In this document: positions 1 to 9,088 of the stretch, one piece after another
Position numbering within the stretch: position 1 is the first letter of the stretch
How the letters are laid out: each line of letters begins with the position of its first letter
Assembly: GCF_040760005.1 (NCBI RefSeq)
Contig: NZ_CP099760.1
Location: forward strand, 335,001 to 399,000
From: Pseudomonas sp. stari2
Lineage (GTDB): Bacteria > Pseudomonadota > Gammaproteobacteria > Pseudomonadales > Pseudomonadaceae
DNA: 64,000 bases
Direction: 5' to 3'
Notes under the pieces: model-generated
The model's database searches: none
What the model was told of the DNA's origin: nothing
Seen by the model: only the letters and a program-made list of their open reading frames with translations
Translations under genes and position numbers: made by a program

Positions 1-421
<421 letters not shown>

Positions 422-580
422 ATATAACACCCAAGCAATTTGACTACTCGAAAGAGCATCAGATTGCGGTGTGTGAAGACGCAATGAACCGAAAGTTCGA
501 TGCTCACAAAACACCGAAAACTATCCCATACCCAATTTGCTGAAGCGAGGCCAGCCGGCCACGAGTCAGTACCCGAATTT
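422..580 (+). other. 23S-5S internal transcribed spacer
   Basis: This 159-bp spacer separates 23S from the first 5S gene. No tRNA fold is recognisable. It carries the processing-stem sequence around 440-500 normally removed by RNases, and the short reading frames across it and the rRNA are not genes. Confidence 0.8.
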
Positions 581-696
581 CTTGACGACCATAGAGCGTT
601 GGAACCACCTGATCCCATCCCGAACTCAGAAGTGAAACGATGCATCGCCGATGGTAGTGTGGGGTTTCCCCATGTGAGAGTAGGTCATCGTCAAGA
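581..696 (+). rRNA. rrf: 5S ribosomal RNA, copy 1
   Basis: This is a 116-nt 5S gene. It has the paired terminal segments CTTGACGACC and the GGTCATCGTCAAG complement, and the conserved loop CCGAACTCAGAAGTGAAACG. It lies 159 bp after 23S and ends just before a strong terminator. Confidence 0.97.
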
Positions 697-706
697 TTAA
701 ATTCCG

Positions 707-737
707 AAACCCCAATTGCGAAAGCAATTGGGGTTTT
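707..737 (+). terminator. Rho-independent terminator after 5S copy 1
   Basis: The stem CCCCAATTGC / GCAATTGGGG closes a GAAA tetraloop. It is flanked by AAA on the left and TTTT on the right, so it looks like an efficient intrinsic terminator. It lies between the two 5S copies, so transcription of the second copy depends on read-through. Confidence 0.9.
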
Positions 738-801
738 GTATTAGTAGAAGTTCCCGTTTTTTCTGGTCCGTTACCGTGGTAACGGGCTGGTCACAGAATT
801 T

Positions 802-917
802 CTTGACGACCATAGAGCGTTGGAACCACCTGATCCCATCCCGAACTCAGAAGTGAAACGATGCATCGCCGATGGTAGTGTGGGGTTTCCCCATGTGAGA
901 GTAGGTCATCGTCAAGA
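802..917 (+). rRNA. rrf: 5S ribosomal RNA, copy 2 (tandem duplicate)
   Basis: This is a second 116-nt 5S gene with no difference from copy 1 that I can see. It starts exactly 221 bp downstream of copy 1. The duplicated segment also includes the flank GAATTT before and TTAAATTCCGAAACCC after the gene. The extra 5S is therefore a tandem duplication of a gene-plus-flank unit. One surplus 5S gene per genome is known in several P. fluorescens-group genomes. Confidence 0.97.
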
Positions 918-926
918 TTAAATTCC

Positions 927-961
927 GAAACCCTTGTTTGCTAATGCAAACAGGGGTTTTG
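927..961 (+). terminator. Rho-independent terminator after 5S copy 2
   Basis: The stem CCCTTGTTTGC / GCAAACAGGGG has a TAAT loop and is followed by TTTTG. It differs in sequence from the terminator after copy 1, although both begin with the duplicated AAACCC. It may also end minus-strand transcription from the PepSY gene whose stop lies at 990. Confidence 0.88.
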
Positions 962-989
962 TCGTTTCAGGCTCACCAAAATCCAATCT

Positions 990-2168
990 TCAAACTACTC
1001 TGCGTGCCTTGCTACTTCGACGAGCCTGCCATTTGCGCCACCAGATGTAGACGCCAGTCCCGGACAACCCCGCAATCAGAACACCCAATACCGCGATCAT
1101 TACTTGCCCGGTAAAACCGATGATCCGCCCCCCATGTATCGGCAACTGCAACCGATAAAACCGCTCTCCCAACGTTCCTTCTCCTGCGATCTCCTGCCCG
1201 AGTAATCGCCCGTCCGTACCGTGGAAAAACAACCAGGATTTACCATGGGCCTCGGTGTCATGCTGTCCAAACCCCGCACCGTAGAAGTTGTACTCCAAGC
1301 TGTAATACAACTCACCGATCGCTGCAGTCAGTCCCAACCTTTTTCCTTCCTGCTGTGCCCTTTCGTAGGCCTGTTGATAACTCAATCGAGTGATCCCCAG
1401 CTCATCGGCAGTCATTCGCCCTCGGGCCTCATACACGCTCGGCTCAATTGGAGACAACAGTGACACCACCGGTTTGAAGACCTGGCTCGGCAAGTTCATG
1501 GCCACGCTGCTGACGGCTATCGGCAGCAATAACAACCATAGCCACAAGCCCCCCGCCCGATGCAGATCGAAGTTGAGCCGATAGGCATGTCCGCCCTTGA
1601 TCTTCCAGGCGCTCGACCACTTCTTCCAAAAGGGTTTACCCCGCGGCAACGTCAGCCAGAGGGCGATGAAGCAATCGATCACCCAGGCAATGGCCACCAA
1701 TCCCATCAACAGCAACCCCCAGTTCCCGGGCAGCGTCAGGTTGTAGTGGAACTCGAGAATGAAAGGAATGAAGTTCTCACGCTGGAAACAGCACTCACCC
1801 CAGTAACGCTGGCCTTTTTGCTCGCGACTGACTGGGTCGAGGTAGAACACCTGATTACGCTCATCGAACGGTTTGCCCGTCGCCGGATCATTACGTGGTA
1901 CCGCCGCCAGCAAGGCTGTGTGGCCTGCCTCATTCGGATACTCCATGTACCAGACCTGCAGCCTCGGATGTGCAGATTGCACCGCATCAACCAGCTCACC
2001 GGGCGCGAGACGCGACCCCTCTGTCGACGCCGCGTAAAACCCAGGGTTCAGCCACTCATCCAGCTCATGGTTGAACGCCAGAATGCTCCCGGTGATTCCC
2101 GCCAGCAACAGAAACACAGCCGTGGCCAACCCGATATACCGGTGCAGTAAAACCAGAAACGAACGCAT
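990..2168 (-). CDS. PepSY-domain inner-membrane protein (FoxB-like ferrisiderophore reductase)
   Basis: A 392-aa protein of the PepSY-associated transmembrane family. Hydrophobic segments are visible near residues 10-35, 150-175, 205-230 and 350-378, with conserved histidines in LHRYIGL and NHELDEW. In P. aeruginosa, FoxB, the partner of the ferrioxamine receptor FoxA, is a protein of this type and size. It acts in the inner membrane in reducing imported ferric hydroxamates. The gene lies directly downstream of the siderophore receptor on the same strand, across a hairpin at 2192-2228, so it is probably expressed from the same Fur-controlled unit. The family assignment is firm; the substrate is inference from context. 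Confidence 0.85.
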   Translation of the reverse strand: MRSFLVLLHRYIGLATAVFLLLAGITGSILAFNHELDEWLNPGFYAASTEGSRLAPGELVDAVQSAHPRLQVWYMEYPNEAGHTALLAAVPRNDPATGKPFDERNQVFYLDPVSREQKGQRYWGECCFQRENFIPFILEFHYNLTLPGNWGLLLMGLVAIAWVIDCFIALWLTLPRGKPFWKKWSSAWKIKGGHAYRLNFDLHRAGGLWLWLLLLPIAVSSVAMNLPSQVFKPVVSLLSPIEPSVYEARGRMTADELGITRLSYQQAYERAQQEGKRLGLTAAIGELYYSLEYNFYGAGFGQHDTEAHGKSWLFFHGTDGRLLGQEIAGEGTLGERFYRLQLPIHGGRIIGFTGQVMIAVLGVLIAGLSGTGVYIWWRKWQARRSSKARRVV

Positions 2169-2191
2169 GAAATTGTCCCCACGAATACGAC

Positions 2192-2228
2192 AAAGCCGGT
2201 CCCTGAATCTCAGGGACTGGCTTTTTTA
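2192..2228 (-). terminator. Hairpin between siderophore receptor and PepSY gene
   Basis: AGCCGGTCCCTG pairs with CAGGGACTGGCT across a 5-nt loop. On the plus strand it is followed by six T. On the minus strand, the sense of the flanking genes, the following tract is only TTTG. It may act as a partial terminator that lowers PepSY expression relative to the receptor. Confidence 0.65.
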
Positions 2229-2244
2229 TGCACAAGACAAAGGC

Positions 2245-4746
2245 TTAGAACTGATAGCTGACCGTAGCGGCGACGTTCCGCTCTTCGCCCATGTAGCAGA
2301 AGTTCAGGCTGGCGCAGGAGGCCACATATGATTCGTTGGTCAGGTTGTTCGCATTCAGTCGTACATCGACGCCCTTCAAACCAACCTTGCCCAGGTCATA
2401 ACCGATCGACGCGTCGAACAACGTGTAGGAAGGCACTTTCATGGTGTTCTCTGCATCAGCCCAGCTATAGCCGACGTAACGCACTCCGCCGCCCAATCGC
2501 AGGCCATCAAGCGCTGCGCTGTCGAACTTGTAGTCAGCCCACAGCGATGCCATGTATCGCGGCGCCTGCGTCGGAGAGTTGCCTTTGTTCTGGATCACGT
2601 CCGTCGGGGTACTCAGGGTGCTGACCATCGATTTCGAGTACTTGATGTCAGTGAAAGTGTAACTACCGAGCACTTTCAGGTTGTCGGTGAGCTGCATGTG
2701 CGCTTCAAGCTCCAAACCTTGGGAACGGACAGCACCTACAGCACGGTAGAAGTTTTCTTGCGGGAGTTTGGTGGCGAGGTTTTCCTGATCGATGCGGAAC
2801 AGCGAGGCCGTGAACAGATTGTCGGTGCCGGGTGGCTGGTACTTCAGGCCTGCTTCCCACTGCGTGCCATCCGTTGGCGCCAGCGGATTACCGGCGCTGT
2901 CGGCATAGGAATTGGGGTTGAACGACTCCGAGTAGCTGATGTACGGCGCCAGGCCGTTATCGAACAGATACAGCGCGCCGACACGACCAGTCAGTTTGGT
3001 GCGTTTGTCGCTGATCTCGGTGCCGACCGGACGGCTCGCCTCGGCAATCCGGTTCTCCTCGGACGTCTCCACCCAGTCCTGCCGCAGACCCAGGGAGAAG
3101 CGCCACTTGTCCATCTCAATCAAGTCTTGCAGGTAAACCCCGGTCTGCTCCAGACGGCGCAGATAACTGGTCTCACCGTACATATCGATGGTGGCATTGC
3201 CGTACACCGGATTGAACGCATTGATCGGCGCCAGACCTCCGCTGGTCCAGTCGACCACGGTTTTGCGCCGCTGATAATCCGCCCCCATCAGCACCGTGTG
3301 TTTAGTCACGCCGGTGAAAAATTCGGCCTGCAGCATGTTGTCGACGATGAACGCGTGCAGTCGCTCGTCACCGCCGGTGTAGTAGCGATTCAGCTCGTTG
3401 CTGGTCGGCGACGTCCAGCCATAGGCGTACACCTGATCCATGTTCACTTTGGAGTCGAGGTAACGGAAATTCTGCCGCGCAGTGAAGACGTCGTTGAAGC
3501 GATGTTCGAATTGATAACCGAACGACTGCTGATCGCGGGAATAACCATCGACTCCCGGTTCGCCCTCGAAGAAGTGCGGCGAGATGCGGTTGCCGTTGCG
3601 CTGATGAATCGTGCCGTCGGCTGGCACGCCACCGTGATAGCCGCCATCCGGGTCATGCTGCAGATACGCCTGCAGGGTCAGCGAAGTGTCTTCGTTGAAA
3701 TCGATGCTGACCGTCGGCGCGAGGGCGAAGCGTTTTTCCTTGTTGTGGTCGAATTGCGTGTCGGACTGATCCGTCAAACCGATCAGACGATAGGCGACGC
3801 GCTTGTCGTCATCGACCGGACCGCTGAAGTCAAAGCCGACACCACGCTGACCCTGAGTGCCAACGGTGGCCTGAACCTGGTGATAGACCTCGTACAGCGG
3901 TTTCTTGCTGGTCAACGCCACCAGCCCGCCCGGTGAACTACGGCCGTACAACACCGACGACGGGCCTTTGAGAATGTCCACTCGCTCGAGGAAATACGGA
4001 TCGACCTGCATAGTGCTGTAGGTGCCGCTGTCGCCCATGGACTTGAGGCCGTCGAGGTAGATGTTATCCACCGAGCCATCGTTGAAGCCGCGCATCGCCA
4101 CGTAGTCGTAACGGTGAGTGGCGCCATAGGGGTTGGTCAGCACGCCAGGGGCGTAGCGCATGGCCTGGGACACGGTTTGCGAGCCCTGATCGTCCATTTG
4201 CTCGCGGGTGACCACGGACACTGTTTGCGAAGTTTCCAGCAGCGCGGTACTGGTTTTGGTGGCGATCTGACTGTGCGTCGCGTTGTAGCCGTCCATGCTG
4301 CCCAGCGCGTTACCGAGGGCAAAACCTTTGATGTCGGTAGTCGGCAGGGCCAGCGCTTCGGTTTCAGCAACGGAGCGCAAGACGTAGCTGCTGCCGTCCT
4401 GGCTAACGGCTTCCAGACCCGAGCCGCCGAGCAGATGACTCAACGCCTGATCGGTCGAATACTCGCCCTGCACGCCGGGTGATTGTCGGCCTTGAGTCTG
4501 CTGCGGGGTCATCGACAAGGTGATGCCGGCCTGGCGCGCGAACTGATTCAGCGCCTCACCCAATGGGCCAGCGGCGATGTTGTAGCGGTGGCTGCTGACC
4601 TCACTGCCGCCCGCCGCGACACTCAAGTTTGGCAGCAGGCCGACGCCCAGTGCCGTGGAGAATAGCGCGGCCCGAACGGCGTGGCGCAGAAGGCTCGATT
4701 CGGTAGTGAAATTCAGAGGGTTCTTACAGGTAACGCGCGCAGTCAT
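2245..4746 (-). CDS. TonB-dependent ferric siderophore receptor with STN signalling domain (FoxA/FiuA-like)
   Basis: An 833-aa outer-membrane receptor. In order it shows a signal peptide (about residues 1-45), an STN signalling domain (RYNIAAGPLGEALNQFARQAG onward, about 50-125), a plug domain (VVTREQMDDQGSQTV to LYGRSSPGGLVAL) and a 22-strand-type barrel ending in VAATVSYQF. A cysteine pair sits near the C-terminus, as in hydroxamate receptors. The STN domain means it signals through the adjacent FecR/FecI pair. The order sigma, anti-sigma, receptor, PepSY protein matches P. aeruginosa foxI-foxR-foxA-foxB. I chose the ATG at 4746; an in-frame TTG at 4764 has no better ribosome site. The exact siderophore is not provable from sequence alone. 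Confidence 0.92.
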   Translation of the reverse strand: MTARVTCKNPLNFTTESSLLRHAVRAALFSTALGVGLLPNLSVAAGGSEVSSHRYNIAAGPLGEALNQFARQAGITLSMTPQQTQGRQSPGVQGEYSTDQALSHLLGGSGLEAVSQDGSSYVLRSVAETEALALPTTDIKGFALGNALGSMDGYNATHSQIATKTSTALLETSQTVSVVTREQMDDQGSQTVSQAMRYAPGVLTNPYGATHRYDYVAMRGFNDGSVDNIYLDGLKSMGDSGTYSTMQVDPYFLERVDILKGPSSVLYGRSSPGGLVALTSKKPLYEVYHQVQATVGTQGQRGVGFDFSGPVDDDKRVAYRLIGLTDQSDTQFDHNKEKRFALAPTVSIDFNEDTSLTLQAYLQHDPDGGYHGGVPADGTIHQRNGNRISPHFFEGEPGVDGYSRDQQSFGYQFEHRFNDVFTARQNFRYLDSKVNMDQVYAYGWTSPTSNELNRYYTGGDERLHAFIVDNMLQAEFFTGVTKHTVLMGADYQRRKTVVDWTSGGLAPINAFNPVYGNATIDMYGETSYLRRLEQTGVYLQDLIEMDKWRFSLGLRQDWVETSEENRIAEASRPVGTEISDKRTKLTGRVGALYLFDNGLAPYISYSESFNPNSYADSAGNPLAPTDGTQWEAGLKYQPPGTDNLFTASLFRIDQENLATKLPQENFYRAVGAVRSQGLELEAHMQLTDNLKVLGSYTFTDIKYSKSMVSTLSTPTDVIQNKGNSPTQAPRYMASLWADYKFDSAALDGLRLGGGVRYVGYSWADAENTMKVPSYTLFDASIGYDLGKVGLKGVDVRLNANNLTNESYVASCASLNFCYMGEERNVAATVSYQF

Positions 4747-4808
4747 TGTAGGTTTCCGTGGCAAGTCGCGAAGGCTGAATTGAAGTGCTTACTGACTAAG
4801 CCGGCCTT

Positions 4809-4835
4809 GCCACGAAAACCCGCCAAAAAAATTTC
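4809..4835 (-). promoter_or_regulatory. Candidate ECF (FecI-type) promoter for the siderophore receptor
   Basis: On the minus strand GAAAT (4835-4831) is followed after 16 nt by TCGTGGC (4815-4809), about 60 bp ahead of the receptor ATG. GAAAT-type -35 and CGT-containing -10 elements are the pattern used by iron-starvation ECF sigma factors. It overlaps the stop codon of the anti-sigma gene. Pattern match by eye only. Confidence 0.4.
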
Positions 4836-5847
4836 AGACGGCTCGTTCCAGCGTTACCCACCAGCGGGTGCGATAGCGCAATTGCACCGGCAGCGTCTGC
4901 GGCAAAATCGCCAGCAACTTGTCGGTGTCATCGAGACGGAACACGCCGGACAAGCGCAGATCCGCAACCTGCGGGGCGCAATTCAGGAAGCCCTGACGAT
5001 AGCGACCAACCTCATTGAGGAAATCTCCCAGACGCATGTTGCGGGTCACGATAAGCCCGTCGATCCAGGCGCCGGCATCCATGTCCAGCGGCGGAGCGGG
5101 ATGCGCAAGATGGTGATCGATCAAGTAACTCTGACCGGCAAGCACCTCAGTGGAAGCGCCATCGCTCGCCCGTGGCGAATGAATCGCGACGCGACCACTG
5201 GTGACGGTCAGCCGCGTGCAATCACCTTCCTGACGTAGGATGAAGCGCGCGTCGAACGGCTCATAGGTACCATGACGACTTTGCACCCGCAGCGGTCGAT
5301 CAATCGTCGTACCTTCATCGGCGCCGCCACAGGTCACGATGATCTCGCCCCGAGTCAGTTTGATCAGCCGTTGTTGCGCCGTGTAATCGAGGTCCACGGC
5401 GCTGGCCGTGTTCAGTTCGATTCGCGTGCCGTCAGGCAACTGGAATCCGCGGCGCTCGCCGGTGGCGGTAGCGTAATCGGCGATCCATTGCTGCCAGGCA
5501 GACGTGTCTTTGGCCAGCCACGTGGCGGAGCCCATCAACAACGCACCGGACAGCAGCTTCAACGCCTGCCGACGACCGAGCCCATGCGCACTGTTTTCCA
5601 GTGTGTTGAATGCCACTTGCGCACCCGGAACGGAGCGCAGATTTTGGGTCAGCTCACTTTGTAACGACTGGACTCGTTGCCAGGCCAGTTCGTGATCGTG
5701 GTGCTCGGCGCGCCATTGTTCGCATTGGTGGCTCAAGCGCGAATTGCCATGATTGTTGCGCAGGCGCAGCAGCCAGTGGATCGCCTGTTTGACCACTTTC
5801 TGCTGTGGCTCGGCGCTTCGGGCGATTGACAGTTTATCCACCGGCAT
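4834..5847 (-). CDS. FecR-family anti-sigma / signal transducer
   Basis: A 337-aa protein starting MPVDKLSIARSAEP. The N-terminal cytoplasmic part contains the FecR_N/DUF4880 pattern (AIHWLLRLRNN, then C..W and HELAWQRV). A hydrophobic segment near 120-140 spans the inner membrane. The periplasmic FecR domain follows (ERRGFQLPDGTRIELNTASAVDLDY), with a C-terminal STN-like region (LGDFLNEVGRYRQG). It receives the signal from the receptor STN domain and controls the FecI-type sigma factor. The open frame extends upstream, but the ATG at 5847 overlaps the sigma gene's TGA (TGATG), which implies translational coupling and fixes the start. Confidence 0.93.
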   Translation of the reverse strand: MPVDKLSIARSAEPQQKVVKQAIHWLLRLRNNHGNSRLSHQCEQWRAEHHDHELAWQRVQSLQSELTQNLRSVPGAQVAFNTLENSAHGLGRRQALKLLSGALLMGSATWLAKDTSAWQQWIADYATATGERRGFQLPDGTRIELNTASAVDLDYTAQQRLIKLTRGEIIVTCGGADEGTTIDRPLRVQSRHGTYEPFDARFILRQEGDCTRLTVTSGRVAIHSPRASDGASTEVLAGQSYLIDHHLAHPAPPLDMDAGAWIDGLIVTRNMRLGDFLNEVGRYRQGFLNCAPQVADLRLSGVFRLDDTDKLLAILPQTLPVQLRYRTRWWVTLERAV

Positions 5848-6347
5848 CAGCTTTCGTACCGCAGCACGTAGCAGTGATACAGCGCATCGGCGACGTAGCG
5901 TTCCACCGAGCGCAAGGACAGGCCCATCTGCTCGGCGATCTGCTTGTGGGTCAAGCCTTCGCACTGCGCCAGCAGAAACGCCTGACGCACTTTGGGCTTC
6001 AGCCCTTCGAGCATGCGGGCAATGCTTTCCAACAGTTCGATCACCAGGGCGCGGGCTTCGGCACTGGGTGTCTCGGCCTCGGGCAAGTGAGCGATGGTTT
6101 CCAGATACGCGCGTTCGATTTCTTCGCGTCGCCAATGGTCGATGACCAGGCCGCGAGCGATGGTGCGCAGAAACGCGCGAGGCGCGTTGAGTTCGAGACG
6201 TTCGGTGCGTTGCAGCAGGCGAACGAAGGTGTCCTGGGCCAGATCCGCCGCATCGGCCGCATTGCCCAGTCGCGCGCGCAACCAGCTGTTGAGCCAGCCG
6301 TGATGACGACTGTAAAGCGCCTGTACTGCAAACTCAGGTGAGGACAT
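5847..6347 (-). CDS. FecI-family ECF sigma factor (iron-starvation type)
   Basis: A 166-aa ECF sigma factor starting MSSPEFAVQALYSRHHGWL. Region 2 is seen in DAADLAQDTFVRLLQ. Region 4 is seen in LKPKVRQAFLLAQCEGLTHKQ with the helix-turn-helix SLRSVERYVADAL. It directs RNA polymerase to the adjacent receptor gene after release by the FecR-type protein. I preferred the start at 6347 over upstream in-frame ATGs because those fall inside a Fur-box-like sequence. It is the first gene of the minus-strand iron operon. Confidence 0.93.
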   Translation of the reverse strand: MSSPEFAVQALYSRHHGWLNSWLRARLGNAADAADLAQDTFVRLLQRTERLELNAPRAFLRTIARGLVIDHWRREEIERAYLETIAHLPEAETPSAEARALVIELLESIARMLEGLKPKVRQAFLLAQCEGLTHKQIAEQMGLSLRSVERYVADALYHCYVLRYES

Positions 6348-6658
6348 GAACGCGACAGCCCGAACGTCACAAATGATAATTAGTCGCATTGTCATCAAGG
6401 GTTACAGAATTTGCAACCGACGCTGCAAAACAGTCATCAAAAAATGACAGGCGAACGCTCTGGCACGCCGTTCGGCGGGAAGCTGGCAGAAATGCCGTCC
6501 ATTTCCTACAAAACGCTAAGTTTTCTCCGAGTCGTGCCGACAGACTGGTGAGACATGCGTGCACCAAAGTAGAGCAGTCATCAGAACGCTGCCTGCGCTG
6601 TACATGGAATGTTGCATCCGGAACGCATCCCCACTTTTGGCATAAGAAGTCCCGTGAA
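6348..6658. other. Divergent intergenic region, sigma factor gene / chemoreceptor gene
   Basis: These 311 bp hold the Fur-box-like promoter of the FecI-type gene on the left and the leader of the chemoreceptor on the right. I see no RNA gene. The chemoreceptor frame is open back to 6389, but that extension has no family similarity and is treated as leader. Confidence 0.7.
6372..6397 (-). promoter_or_regulatory. Fur-box-like operator of the sigma factor gene
   Basis: The sequence AATGATAATTAGTCGCATT and its immediate flank resemble the Fur consensus (GATAATGATAATCATTATC), with the ATGATAAT half well kept and the other half degenerate. It lies 25-50 bp upstream of the sigma gene start, the expected position for iron repression of a foxI/fecI-type gene. 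Confidence 0.65.
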
Positions 6659-8539
6659 ATGAATCTCAAGTTCAGCCATAAAATCCTGTTGGCCGCCTCA
6701 GGCGTCGTGGTCCTGGCGTTCGCGCTGTTCACTTTGTACAACGACTATCTGCAGCGAAACACCATTCGCCAGAACCTCCAGTCCTCCGTCCAGCAGGCCG
6801 GCGACCTGACCGCCAGCAGTGTGCAGAACTGGATGAGCGGACGGATTCTGGTGCTGGAAAACCTCGCGCAGAACGTTGCTCATCAGGGCAAGAACGCCGA
6901 CTTCCCGGGGCTGGTCGATCAACCGGCCTTCACCTCGAACTTCCAGTTCACCTACGTCGGCCAGGCCAATGGTGTGTTCACCCAGCGTCCTGACGCGAAG
7001 ATGCCGGACGGCTACGACCCGCGTCAGCGTCCCTGGTACAAGCAGGCCGTGGCCGCTGACCAGACCATGCTGACTCCGCCATACATGGCCGCCGTCGGCG
7101 GTCTGGTGGTGACCATCGCCATGCCGGTGAAAAAGAACGGCGAGCTGCTCGGTGTGGTAGGCGGTGACCTGAGCCTGGAAACCCTGGTGAAGATCATCAA
7201 CTCGGTGGACTTCGGTGGCCTCGGCCATGCGTTCCTGGTCAGCGGTGACGGTCAGGTGATCGTCAGCCCGGACAAAGACCAGGTGATGAAGAACCTCAAA
7301 GACATCTACCCGAACGCCGACGTACGCATCCAGAAGGGCAATCAGAACGTGGTGCTCAACGGCCAGGAGCGCATCCTGTCGTTTACCCCGGTCACCGGTC
7401 TGCCGAATGCCGAGTGGTACATCGGTCTGTCGATCGACCGCGACAAGGCCTACGCTGCGCTCAGCCAGTTCCGCACCTCGGCACTGATCGCGATGTTCGT
7501 CGCGGTGGGCGCGATTGCGGTATTCCTGAGCCTGTTGATCACCGTGCTGATGCGTCCGCTGATCACCATGGGCCGTGCGATGCAGGACATCGCCCAGGGT
7601 GAAGGTGACCTGACTCGCCGTCTGGTAGTGGAAAGCAAGGACGAGTTCGGCGAGCTGGGCAGTTCGTTCAACCAGTTCGTGGAGCGGATTCACGCGTCCA
7701 TTTCCGAAGTGTCTTCCGCGACTCGTCATGTACACGACCTGTCGCAACGCGTGATGGCATCGTCCAACGCCTCGATCATCGGCTCCGACGAGCAGAGCGC
7801 ACGCACCAACAGCGTGGCCGCCGCGATCAATCAACTGGGTGCCGCCACCCAGGAAATCGCCCGCAACGCCGCCGATGCTTCGCAACATGCCAGCGGCGCG
7901 AGCGAACAGGCCGATGACGGTCGTCAGGTGGTCGAGCAGACGATTCAGGCCATGACCGAGCTGTCGCAGAAGATCAGCCTGTCGTGCACCCAGATCGAAA
8001 CCCTGAATGCGAGCACCGACAACATCGGCCACATTCTCGATGTGATCAAAGGCATCTCCCAGCAGACCAACCTGCTGGCGCTCAACGCGGCCATCGAAGC
8101 GGCACGTGCAGGTGAAGCCGGTCGCGGTTTTGCGGTGGTGGCGGACGAGGTGCGTAACCTCGCTCACCGCACCCAGGAATCGGCGGAAGAGATCCACAAG
8201 ATGATCACCTCGCTGCAGATCGGTTCCCGCGAAGCGGTGACCACCATGAACGCCAGTCAGGCGTCCAGCGAAGAGAGCGTTGAAGTGGCGAACCAGGCCG
8301 GTCTGCGTCTGGTCAGCGTGACCCAGCGTATCGGCGAAATCGACGGCATGAACCAATCGGTGGCAGCGGCTACCGAGGAGCAGACCGCCGTGGTGGAAAC
8401 CCTCAACGTCGACGTCAACCAGATCAACCTGCTGAACCAGCAGAGCGTGGCCAATCTCAATGAAACGTTGAAGGATTGCGATGCGTTGTCGCAACAGGCC
8501 AACCGTTTGAAACAGCTGGTCGACAGCTTCAAGATCTGA
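6659..8539 (+). CDS. Methyl-accepting chemotaxis protein, PctA/B/C-like amino-acid chemoreceptor
   Basis: A 626-aa receptor starting [16 protein letters not shown]1 lies at about residues 9-29 and a periplasmic double-CACHE ligand domain at about 35-270. TM2 at about 280-300 is followed by HAMP ([20 protein letters not shown]) and a signalling domain with the hairpin tip [18 protein letters not shown]. The C-terminus VDSFKI matches Pct receptors. The CACHE domain carries the residues of the amino-acid-binding motif: Y119, R124, W126, Y127, Y142 and D170. It therefore probably senses L-amino acids and works through CheA. It stands alone, with its own terminator at 8552. The exact ligand set cannot be read from sequence. 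Confidence 0.93.
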   Translation: MNLKFSHKILLAASGVVVLAFALFTLYNDYLQRNTIRQNLQSSVQQAGDLTASSVQNWMSGRILVLENLAQNVAHQGKNADFPGLVDQPAFTSNFQFTYVGQANGVFTQRPDAKMPDGYDPRQRPWYKQAVAADQTMLTPPYMAAVGGLVVTIAMPVKKNGELLGVVGGDLSLETLVKIINSVDFGGLGHAFLVSGDGQVIVSPDKDQVMKNLKDIYPNADVRIQKGNQNVVLNGQERILSFTPVTGLPNAEWYIGLSIDRDKAYAALSQFRTSALIAMFVAVGAIAVFLSLLITVLMRPLITMGRAMQDIAQGEGDLTRRLVVESKDEFGELGSSFNQFVERIHASISEVSSATRHVHDLSQRVMASSNASIIGSDEQSARTNSVAAAINQLGAATQEIARNAADASQHASGASEQADDGRQVVEQTIQAMTELSQKISLSCTQIETLNASTDNIGHILDVIKGISQQTNLLALNAAIEAARAGEAGRGFAVVADEVRNLAHRTQESAEEIHKMITSLQIGSREAVTTMNASQASSEESVEVANQAGLRLVSVTQRIGEIDGMNQSVAAATEEQTAVVETLNVDVNQINLLNQQSVANLNETLKDCDALSQQANRLKQLVDSFKI

Positions 8540-8551
8540 TCGCTTGCGGTC

Positions 8552-8592
8552 AAAAACAGCCCGCTGCGGAGCGATCCACAGCGGGCTTTTTC
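8552..8592. terminator. Bidirectional terminator between chemoreceptor and mgoD
   Basis: AGCCCGCTG pairs with CAGCGGGCT over a 12-nt loop. It is preceded by CAAAAAC and followed by TTTTTC, so it can end transcription in both directions between two convergent genes. Confidence 0.85.
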
Positions 8593-8597
8593 AGGCC

Positions 8598-9065
8598 TTA
8601 CACAAACAGCTTCAGCACATTGCCCATCGCATCATCGGCAAACCCCTGGACGAAATCCTTGAACCCCGGCAGCGCCTCGGGCCCACCGCTGGCCGGCTCG
8701 GCGATGATCGTCCAGGTCGCCCGCGACTTGCCCTCGCCCAACGACTCCACATTCATCGCCGCCCACAGGTTGGCCACGCCCAGGGTGTTGTAGATCGTGG
8801 TCCAGGTCATGCTCAACGCCTGGTCGTCCCGGGAGTTGAGTTGCTCGACCACCAGGTTGCCATCCTTGAAGAACTTCTTGCGCAGTGAAGACACGCCTTC
8901 GCCGGTCATCTCGATGTGCGACAGGGCTGGAATGAAACGGTCGAAGCCGTCGAATTTGCCGACCACCGCCCATACTTGTCTGGCGTCCACCGGCACTTCC
9001 ACCGAAGACACGACGTGGCAGCCTTGAGGGTTTTTGATCAGGGTGTCGGGTTGAAGATTGCTCAT
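8598..9065 (-). CDS. mgoD: SRPBCC / polyketide cyclase-like protein, MgoD/PvfD
   Basis: A 155-aa START/Bet v1-type (SRPBCC) protein with the pattern VDARQVWAVVGKFDGFDRFIP at the N-terminus and a final helix GFKDFVQGFADDAMGN. It has no signal peptide, so it is cytoplasmic. It is the last gene of the four-gene cluster and has a good ribosome site (AAGGAG) before its ATG. In the P. syringae mgoBCAD and P. entomophila pvfABCD clusters the fourth gene is a polyketide cyclase/lipid-transport-like protein of this kind. Its biochemical step is, to my knowledge, not settled; binding or cyclising a late intermediate is a guess. Confidence 0.88.
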   Translation of the reverse strand: MSNLQPDTLIKNPQGCHVVSSVEVPVDARQVWAVVGKFDGFDRFIPALSHIEMTGEGVSSLRKKFFKDGNLVVEQLNSRDDQALSMTWTTIYNTLGVANLWAAMNVESLGEGKSRATWTIIAEPASGGPEALPGFKDFVQGFADDAMGNVLKLFV

Positions 9066-9088
9066 GGTGTTGCTCCTTGGTTGATGAG

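Noticed and set aside
5848..6135. N-terminal extension of the FecR-type frame
   Set aside because: It overlaps the sigma factor gene entirely and reads as Arg/Ala-rich shadow sequence; the TGATG overlap gives the proper start.
6480..6660. Sigma-54 promoter for the chemoreceptor (TGGCACG-like string)
   Set aside because: The -12 element TTGCA is missing at the required spacing.
6698..8494. 598-codon minus-strand frame opposite the chemoreceptor gene
   Set aside because: The plus strand encodes a textbook chemoreceptor; the antisense frame has skewed His/Arg/Gln composition and no motif.
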